Source: HB2-32-21 sp003448675 (GTDB lineage: Bacteria; Pseudomonadota; Gammaproteobacteria; Pseudomonadales; Porticoccaceae). From it: DNA of 14,372 nucleotides. The notes under the pieces were generated by a model, which saw only the letters and a list, made by a program, of their open reading frames with translations, had not been told where the DNA came from and did no database searches. Location of the stretch: assembly GCA_041584755.1 (NCBI GenBank), contig JBFHDK010000075.1, positions 1-14,372 on the forward strand, read 5' to 3'. Position 1 is the first letter of the stretch. The number at the start of each line of letters is the position of its first letter. The position numbers and the translations under genes are program-made. Below are positions 7,403 to 12,472 of this stretch, piece by piece.

Positions 7403-8515
7403 ATGAGCACAGCCCTGATTTTATCGGGAGGCGGCGCCCGGGCCGCCTACCAGGTAGGCGTTTTGAAAGCCGTCTCCGAAATCCTGCCGAGGCGCACCCA
7501 TAATCCTTTCCCCATTATCTGTGGGACTTCAGCCGGAGCAATCAATGCCCTGGCCCTGGCCGGCAGGCCCGGCCATCTGAGATTGCGAGCACGTAAACTG
7601 GAAGCCATCTGGGCTAATCTGCAAGCAGAAGAAATTTATCGAACCGACACCCTTGGCGTCATTAAAAATACCGCCCGCATTCTGATATCCCTGCTGCACG
7701 GCGGTTACAGCCGCCATCACCCTCTGGCGCTGCTCGACAACACACCTCTGCGCCAACTGCTCGAGCAACTGGTCCGCTTTCGCTATATTGACGAAGCCAT
7801 CGCAAGCGGTGAACTGACCGCCGTCAGCACCACCGCGATGGACTATGAAACCGGCCGTTCAGTAACATTTTTTCAGGGCAACCACGATAACTGGGAGCGC
7901 ACCCGCCGCCTGGGTGTGCGCACCGGACTGAGCATTGATCACCTGATAGCTTCCTCGGCAATACCCACTATTTTTCCAGCGGCTTCCATTGACGGAAACT
8001 ACTACGGCGACGGGGCGGTTCGGCAACTAAAACCCCTGAGTGCGGCAATTCATCTGGGCGCGGAAAAACTATTTATTATCGGTGTCAGCGACAACCCCAT
8101 CCATACCGATTCCCTGCATAAATCTGAGCACCCCCCGTCGGTCGCGCAAATGATAGCCCAACTTCTCAACAGCGCCTTTATCGACGCCATTGAAAGCGAT
8201 TTAGAGACCCTGGAAGCCATCAACAAACTGACTCGCCATATGCCCGATAAAGCCAGGGAAGAGAACTTGCGGCATATTGACTATGTCTGCATATCGCCAA
8301 CGGAACCCATCGATGAAATGGCACAACACCACATTCACGAATTACCACGCAGTGTGCGTCTATTCCTGCGAGGCACAGGAGCCACCGCCAAAGGCGGAGG
8401 CGCTAGCGCCGCCAGCTATTTACTGTTTGAACCGGGGTTTTGCCGCGACCTTCTTGATCTGGGTTATCGGGATGCACTGCGCCAGGAAGAAAATATCCTG
8501 GATTTTTTTTCTTGA
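7403..8515 (+). CDS. patatin-like phospholipase family protein
   Basis: Patatin-type enzymes are serine lipid acyl hydrolases with a Ser-Asp dyad. Seen in 370 residues: the oxyanion-hole motif SGGGARAAYQ (8-17), the nucleophile elbow GTSAG (41-45, Ser43), and the catalytic aspartate in GDGA (202-205, Asp203). All three are intact. There is no signal peptide, so a cytoplasmic or membrane-peripheral location is likely. The C-terminal third (about 240-370) is outside the core fold; it resembles the extended C-termini seen in bacterial patatin proteins with a DUF3734-like region, but I cannot confirm that. The start is the first ATG, immediately before the conserved ALILSGGG strand; the ribosome site is weak. 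The preceding flavodoxin-like gene may share a transcript. The actual lipid substrate is unknown. Confidence 0.9.
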   Translation: MSTALILSGGGARAAYQVGVLKAVSEILPRRTHNPFPIICGTSAGAINALALAGRPGHLRLRARKLEAIWANLQAEEIYRTDTLGVIKNTARILISLLHGGYSRHHPLALLDNTPLRQLLEQLVRFRYIDEAIASGELTAVSTTAMDYETGRSVTFFQGNHDNWERTRRLGVRTGLSIDHLIASSAIPTIFPAASIDGNYYGDGAVRQLKPLSAAIHLGAEKLFIIGVSDNPIHTDSLHKSEHPPSVAQMIAQLLNSAFIDAIESDLETLEAINKLTRHMPDKAREENLRHIDYVCISPTEPIDEMAQHHIHELPRSVRLFLRGTGATAKGGGASAASYLLFEPGFCRDLLDLGYRDALRQEENILDFFS

Positions 8516-8527
8516 TCAGCAGTCTCC

Positions 8528-8595
8528 ATCCCGCTCCGCCTCAGGCAGACCCTAGCGCTTTTGCTCCAGTCACTTGAAAGCGGTGCGGGATTTTA
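8528..8595 (+). terminator. possible intrinsic terminator of the patatin gene
   Basis: ATCCCGCTCCGC (8528-8539) pairs with GCGGTGCGGGAT (8580-8591): 11 base pairs and one T-T mismatch around a 40-base loop, followed by TTTTA on the plus strand. It begins 12 bases after the patatin stop. The stem is strong and GC-rich, but the loop is large and the T tract short, so termination is plausible rather than certain. Confidence 0.45.
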
Positions 8596-8763
8596 TATGT
8601 GTCCGTACTACTCCTGAAGCACTCCACCTGTTTGTGACTTTGCTGTATTGAATACCCGTTCGACTTCCACAGTTTTCGATTTCGCCATTGGAAAAAACCT
8701 GGAACACCACCAAGTGAATTGTCCTTAACCTCAACGCCGACATTAACACTCACCACTGCAAAT

Positions 8764-8778
8764 CAAGCGAAACGCTTG
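8764..8778 (-). terminator. hairpin directly after the first SDR stop
   Basis: CAAGCG and CGCTTG form a perfect 6-bp stem around a 3-base loop, starting right after the TAA of the 8779-9606 gene. On the minus strand only ATTTGC follows, so the T tract is poor. It may be a weak terminator or a 3'-end protecting stem. Confidence 0.35.
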
Positions 8779-9606
8779 TTACTTCGGCCGATACACCTTA
8801 ATCGGATGGTATTCCTTCTGAAAGCTCGGCTGGTCCGCCCATTTGATACCGTTGGTCAGGCCACCATCCACAACCATGGCCTGACCGGTGACAAATGTAG
8901 AGCGGTCACCCGCGAGCCAGCAAGCCATCTGGGCAATGTCATCCGGGATGCCGGCTCTGGGAATAGCCTGGGTTTTCTCAAAGGCGGGTTTGACCCGATC
9001 CACCAGCTCGTCGGATTTACCCACGGTATTGGCCGCCAGGGGCGTGGCGATAAAACCGGGACAGATGGCGTTAACGCGGATAAAGTGTTCGCCCAGCTCC
9101 ATGGCAACGGATTTGCTCATATGAATGACCGCCGATTTGGCGCCGGCATAAGCGTGGGGGCTATAACCTGAATGCAGACCTGCGATCGAGCCGGTGTTAA
9201 TAATGCTGCCCGATTTCTGTTTTTTCATCACCGGGGCAGCGTATTTCATACCCAGAAAAACCCCACGTACGAGCACATCATAGGTCATATCGAATTCATC
9301 GACTGGTGTATCTTCAACCGGACCCAGCACCCCACCAAACCCGGCATTATTAAAAATACAGTCAAGCCGGCCCCATTTTGAAACAGCTGTGTCCACGGCG
9401 GATTTAACCTGTTCCTCGCTACGCACCTCCACTTCAACAAAAGTCGCGACGTCTCCCAACTCGGCGGCAAGAGCCTGTCCGCGCTCCTCCTGCATATCGG
9501 CGATTACCACCCGCGCGCCCTCCTCCGCAAAGAGCCTCACGCTGCTCTCTCCGATACCGCTGGCGCCGCCGGTGATTACTGCCACCTTTCCGTCAAGTTC
9601 ACCCAT
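8779..9606 (-). CDS. short-chain dehydrogenase/reductase (classical SDR)
   Basis: This is an NAD(P)-dependent oxidoreductase acting on an unknown alcohol or ketone. Seen in 275 residues: the Rossmann motif TGGASGIG (12-19), an acidic residue at the end of strand beta-2 (VVIADMQ, D37) that favours NAD over NADP, NNAG (86-89), catalytic Ser140 in NTGSIAG, Tyr153 and Lys157 in YAGAK, and CPGFIATP after the active site. All catalytic residues are present. A C-terminal tail of about 20 residues (WADQPSFQKEYHPIKVYRPK) extends past the usual GG end. The start is supported by AGAGGAAA 7 bases upstream. It follows a second SDR by 53 bases on the same strand, and both may share a transcript. The substrate cannot be named from sequence. 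Confidence 0.9.
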   Translation of the reverse strand: MGELDGKVAVITGGASGIGESSVRLFAEEGARVVIADMQEERGQALAAELGDVATFVEVEVRSEEQVKSAVDTAVSKWGRLDCIFNNAGFGGVLGPVEDTPVDEFDMTYDVLVRGVFLGMKYAAPVMKKQKSGSIINTGSIAGLHSGYSPHAYAGAKSAVIHMSKSVAMELGEHFIRVNAICPGFIATPLAANTVGKSDELVDRVKPAFEKTQAIPRAGIPDDIAQMACWLAGDRSTFVTGQAMVVDGGLTNGIKWADQPSFQKEYHPIKVYRPK

Positions 9607-9659
9607 TACTGTTTTCCTCTTTTACTGCAACTATATAGTGTGATTATTCGCTGTCGGCA

Positions 9660-10427
9660 TCAGCCCTGCATCAGGTTAAAAGCGTTCACCAGATGCATAC
9701 CACCGTCCACATACATGGGACAGCCATTAACGTAAGTGGCTTGATCCGAAGCAAGAAATACGATGGCGTTGGCAATATCCTCCGGTTTGCCTACCCGACC
9801 ACTGGGCATTACCTTGGGTACTTCCTGCTTCAGACGTACGCTTACTTCCTCTCCGTAAACATCGGCCAGAATCGGGGTGTCGATCAGGCCAGGCAGAATA
9901 ACGTTATGGCGGATACCCGGCACGGTGATAACGCTGTCTTCGGTAAATTTAAGGATCGCGGCTTTGCCAACGCCATAGGGGCAATATTTATCGATGGCCA
10001 TAACCGCGGCGGCGGAAGCAATATTCACAACGGACCCATTTGGCGCTGCTCGCAAGAGCCTGGCGGCATGTTTCACCAGAAATAGCGGGGCTTTGATCAG
10101 CACAGCCATCTGGGCGTCGTAACTGGCTTCTTCCAGTTCTTCCGGATTTTTGAATTCCGCCCAGGCGGCGTTATTGACCAATGTATCCAGACGACCGTGG
10201 GTTTTCTCAACGTCGACCAGTAATTGTTGAATATTATCTACACTGGTTATGTCACAGCGCGTAGCACAATAGGCCTTGCCCAACGAAGCGGCGGCAGCGT
10301 CGAGTTTTTCCTGATTCAGGTCAACAGCAACAACAGTAGCGCCTTCGCTGATAAACAGCTCGGAGGCTTTCAGGCCAATGCCCGAGGCCCCGCCAGTCAC
10401 CAGTACCACGCGATTTTTAAATCTCAT
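9660..10427 (-). CDS. short-chain dehydrogenase/reductase (classical SDR), second copy
   Basis: This is a second NAD(P)-dependent oxidoreductase. Seen in 255 residues: TGGASGIG (11-18), D36 after strand beta-2 (NAD preference), NNAA (85-88) in place of the common NNAG, catalytic Ser138 in NIASAAA, and Tyr151 and Lys155 in YGVGK. The segment after the active site is about two residues shorter than usual and reads GIRHNVILPG instead of the typical IRVNxxxPG, so the substrate pocket may differ from that of its neighbour. The ATG is preceded by AAGGA at 6-base spacing. It is 80 bases downstream of the M41-like peptidase gene and 53 bases upstream of the other SDR. The two are clearly different proteins within one family rather than a recent duplication. 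The substrate is unknown. Confidence 0.9.
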   Translation of the reverse strand: MRFKNRVVLVTGGASGIGLKASELFISEGATVVAVDLNQEKLDAAAASLGKAYCATRCDITSVDNIQQLLVDVEKTHGRLDTLVNNAAWAEFKNPEELEEASYDAQMAVLIKAPLFLVKHAARLLRAAPNGSVVNIASAAAVMAIDKYCPYGVGKAAILKFTEDSVITVPGIRHNVILPGLIDTPILADVYGEEVSVRLKQEVPKVMPSGRVGKPEDIANAIVFLASDQATYVNGCPMYVDGGMHLVNAFNLMQG

Positions 10428-10448
10428 AATGCTTCCTTAATGGTTAGT

Positions 10449-10464
10449 TTATTAAAAGTAATAA
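10449..10464. promoter_or_regulatory. inverted repeat in the leader of the second SDR gene
   Basis: TTATTA and TAATAA are perfect 6-bp arms 4 bases apart, in an AT-rich stretch 21-37 bases before the SDR ATG at 10427. It could be an operator or simply part of an AT-rich promoter. Short AT palindromes arise easily by chance. Confidence 0.3.
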
Positions 10465-10507
10465 TTTTCATTCGTGGCCCTGCTAACGCCTCTGGATAGC
10501 GAGGGGC

Positions 10508-11095
10508 CTAGTCCCAAATATGTAGTGGCATATCATGCAGGAGATTGTTGATCTCCCGTTCCGATAATTCCTGTTTTTCAATCAGGCCACGAGCGACACG
10601 GCCCACATAGTTGATATATTCCCGTTCCACAAACAGATCCACTACGTCCTCTGCAACCATATCGAGGATATTGTCGTCCTTATAAGTAATATCCAGCTGA
10701 TCCGCGCCGGGTAGTGAAATGCGCAATTTCTCCAGCCGAAGCAGTTCCACCAGGGCATCATAATAATCCTGCCCACCATGGACTTCGCGAAATGGCTTTT
10801 TCAGGTAAACCGCCTGGGATACCGGACCAGCAAAACGAATGCGTGTCGTGACCAGGGTTTCCCTAACCGCCAGGGGCCACAATTCAGCTAGCTCGTGGAC
10901 GCGATTATGGATAGTTCTCACATGGGGCGTTAGCTCAAAACGCACCACACTGCGATCCATACGGGAGCCCTCTTCGCCCAACTTTGCACCATAGACTCGT
11001 CGTCCATAGTAATGGGATACCACCACATGACCAGCCTCATGCATGGCAACGGTGGCCAGTCTTTTCTCTTCGCGTTTGTCCTCGTGTTCATTCAT
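10508..11095 (-). CDS. stand-alone M41-like (FtsH peptidase-domain-like) zinc metalloprotease
   Basis: This is a predicted zinc-dependent peptidase; substrate and role are unknown. Seen in 195 residues: VAMHEAGHVVVSHYYGRRV, with zinc-binding His19, Glu20 and His23 (HEAGH), closely resembling the active site of FtsH proteases; FAGPVSQAV (88-96) in the place of the FtsH GGRxAEE segment; and GGQDYYDA (107-114), where Asp110 is a good candidate for the third zinc ligand found in FtsH as GASND. There is no AAA ATPase domain, membrane helix or signal peptide, so it is not FtsH itself. I chose ATG 11095; the frame stays open to a TTG at 11212, but that would run into the divergent gene. The ribosome site is weak. 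It is followed by two SDR genes on the same strand (80-base gap), probably as an operon. Confidence 0.68.
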   Translation of the reverse strand: MNEHEDKREEKRLATVAMHEAGHVVVSHYYGRRVYGAKLGEEGSRMDRSVVRFELTPHVRTIHNRVHELAELWPLAVRETLVTTRIRFAGPVSQAVYLKKPFREVHGGQDYYDALVELLRLEKLRISLPGADQLDITYKDDNILDMVAEDVVDLFVEREYINYVGRVARGLIEKQELSEREINNLLHDMPLHIWD

Positions 11096-11111
11096 CGGCG
11101 CATCATCCGAT

Positions 11112-11125
11112 CCCTTGCACAAGGG
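11112..11125. promoter_or_regulatory. operator-like inverted repeat in the divergent promoter region
   Basis: CCCTTG and CAAGGG are perfect arms with a 2-base centre, in the 108-bp gap between the peptidase (minus) and the thioesterase-like gene (plus). It lies 17 bases from the peptidase ATG. For the plus strand, TATGAT at 11140-11145 is a fair -10 element, and TTGCAC inside the repeat is a poor -35 at 19-base spacing. A regulator bound here could affect both genes. Confidence 0.4.
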
Positions 11126-11203
11126 TATGCCAAAGCGTTTATGATTGCGAGTTTCAGGAACGCAGTCGCATGTGACAAAGCTCCTTCCCTGGAACGAGAC
11201 GTG

Positions 11204-11980
11204 ATGGAACAAACACTAACCATTGACGGGATATATAACGGCGCCACCGGCGTCGCCAATGGCGGTTACAGTTGTGGCGTGGTGGCCAGCTTTATATCAG
11301 GTGATGCGGAAGTGCGCCTCAACGCGGCCTTTCCCACGGAAACACCGCTAACTGTCAAATCTTCGGCCGAAGGCAACGTCGAATTCTTTCTCGAACAAAA
11401 TTGCTCAAAAACCACTTTACTGGGCAGCGGCAAACCCACCCTGCTCGATCTGGAAGTGCCGAACCCGCCGAACTACGAAGCCGCACGGCAAGCCAGCGAA
11501 AACTTTATCTTTCTACACCGGGTTGATCCGCGTGGCTGCTATGTGTGCAGCCCCATTCGCCCGGCAGGTGAAGGTTTACGCCTGTTTATTGGGCCACTGC
11601 CGAATATTCAGGGAAAATCCATGGGCGAAAATCTGGTGGCATCAGTATGGCGGCCTTCGCCGGAACAAGCGAAAGCAGACGGATATATCGACCCGGTTTA
11701 TATCTGGTCGGTTCTGGATTGTCCCGGCGTGACCGCGCTCAAGTTGCGCAACCCCGGCTCAGGCGTGCTGGTACTCGGCAGTTGCGCGGCGAGCATGAAG
11801 GAAAAGCTGCCAGCCTCCGAGCACTACGTCGTCAGCGCCTGGGAAATTGACCCACCGCAAGGCGCCAAACGTTTTATGGGTGTAGCCATTCACTCCAGGA
11901 CGGGCAAACTGATGGCCTGCGCCCGGCAGGTGTGTTTTGACGTCGGCGACGCCGTGCCGGGCTCACGGAGCAAAAGTTGA
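11204..11980 (+). CDS. thioesterase-like (double hot-dog) family protein
   Basis: This is probably an acyl-CoA thioesterase-type protein, but activity is not proven by sequence. Seen in 258 residues: an N-terminal ANGGYSCGVVAS (18-29), resembling the NGGY start of hot-dog thioesterase-like proteins; a central GCYVCSPIR (111-119) followed by GEGLRLFIGPL (122-132), matching the CFVCGPxR and GDGLRIF pattern I recall from a family of uncharacterised proteins common in Actinobacteria and some Proteobacteria; and VYIWSVLDCPG (165-175). Two similar-sized halves fit a double hot-dog. The paired cysteines C112 and C115 are notable. The frame extends upstream to 11012, but I chose ATG 11204, right before the family-like start, with GAG about 6 bases upstream. 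It is divergent from the peptidase and convergent with the dehydratase gene 13 bases away. Confidence 0.6.
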   Translation: MEQTLTIDGIYNGATGVANGGYSCGVVASFISGDAEVRLNAAFPTETPLTVKSSAEGNVEFFLEQNCSKTTLLGSGKPTLLDLEVPNPPNYEAARQASENFIFLHRVDPRGCYVCSPIRPAGEGLRLFIGPLPNIQGKSMGENLVASVWRPSPEQAKADGYIDPVYIWSVLDCPGVTALKLRNPGSGVLVLGSCAASMKEKLPASEHYVVSAWEIDPPQGAKRFMGVAIHSRTGKLMACARQVCFDVGDAVPGSRSKS

Positions 11981-11993
11981 TCAGGCTTGTATT

Positions 11994-12311
11994 TCAGGCC
12001 AGAAACCTTTTTGCCAGAGGTTCCATCTGCCCAGCCAGCTCAAAATCCAAATGGGTGATACCACCGGATTTGTGCGTGTACAGACCGATTTCCACCACAT
12101 TCCAGACATTCACCCAGCGGGGGTGGTGGCAGAGCTTTTCGCATTCCAGTGCCGCCTGGGCCATAAAACCGAAAGCCTCGACAAAGTCCTTGAAATCGTA
12201 ACGACGCAGTAGTTTTCCGTCCTTGATCTCCCAGGGTGATGCGGCATTGGCGTTCAGTTCCGCCAGTCTTTTGGCCTGTTCTTCTTCACTCAGCAGTGCG
12301 GGCTTATTCAT
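11994..12311 (-). CDS. phhB: pterin-4a-carbinolamine dehydratase
   Basis: This enzyme dehydrates 4a-hydroxytetrahydropterin and so recycles the cofactor of aromatic amino acid hydroxylases such as phenylalanine hydroxylase. The 105 residues match the single-domain family. Seen: the signature E58-x3-H62-H63-P64, then W70, H80 and D89 at the expected spacings in EKLCHHPRWVNVWNVVEIGLYTH-type sequence; the histidine pair and H80 are the catalytic residues. The ATG has AGGA 8 bases upstream. A GATAAT element about 30 bases before the start could be a -10 box; no good -35 is visible. It lies downstream of ppsA on the same strand, behind a terminator, and is convergent with the thioesterase-like gene. 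No phenylalanine hydroxylase gene is in the window, so the partner hydroxylase is unknown. Confidence 0.94.
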   Translation of the reverse strand: MNKPALLSEEEQAKRLAELNANAASPWEIKDGKLLRRYDFKDFVEAFGFMAQAALECEKLCHHPRWVNVWNVVEIGLYTHKSGGITHLDFELAGQMEPLAKRFLA

Positions 12312-12354
12312 AGTGGTGATCCTGTTCTTTTGTTCAAATTGTCATTATCTGTTG

Positions 12355-12381
12355 AAGCGCTGTTCTCCAGGCGCTTTTTTT
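12355..12381 (+). terminator. plus-strand intrinsic terminator beyond phhB
   Basis: AAGCGC (12355-12360) pairs with GCGCTT (12371-12376) around a 10-base loop and runs into seven T (12375-12381), a classic Rho-independent terminator for plus-strand RNA. The nearest upstream plus-strand gene is the thioesterase-like one ending at 11980, so the RNA it stops would have crossed all of phhB in antisense. On the minus strand the stem is preceded by A, not followed by T, so it does not serve phhB or ppsA. Confidence 0.7.
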
Positions 12382-12407
12382 CTGCTTGCCTGACCAACAG
12401 AGCAGAA

Positions 12408-12446
12408 CAAAAACGGCCTGTCATGCTAGCAAACTTGCCGACCGTT
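12408..12446 (-). terminator. intrinsic terminator of ppsA
   Basis: On the minus strand AACGGTC (12446-12440) pairs with GGCCGTT (12418-12412), 7 bp with one T-G pair, around a 21-base loop, followed by TTTTTG. It starts about 27 bases after the ppsA stop. The loop holds a small inner stem (GCAA/TTGC). Confidence 0.6.
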
Positions 12447-12472
12447 CAATAGTTCAGGAGAGTAATTTAGCA

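Larger units (their letters stand above)
8516..8778. other. non-coding gap between convergent genes
   Basis: These 263 bases lie between the patatin stop and the SDR stop. Apart from the two hairpins listed separately (8528-8591 and 8764-8778), I see no tRNA-like structure, repeat array or credible coding region. A minus-strand open frame at 8541-8756 does not resemble any family I recognise. Confidence 0.6.

Noticed and set aside
8541..8756. Minus-strand open frame of 71 codons in the gap after the first SDR
   Set aside because: No ribosome site, no recognisable domain, and it overlaps the hairpin arms; treated as non-coding.
10508..11095. Peptidase as a broken fragment of ftsH
   Set aside because: No AAA remnant is found upstream, the frame is intact, and the sequence differs from FtsH outside the zinc motif.
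11012..11203. Upstream extension of the thioesterase-like protein
   Set aside because: The extra 64 residues overlap the peptidase HEAGH region in antisense and show no family similarity; the family-like sequence starts at ATG 11204.
11096..11212. Upstream extension of the M41-like peptidase to a TTG
   Set aside because: It would overlap the start of the divergent gene, has no ribosome site, and adds a low-complexity, non-conserved segment.
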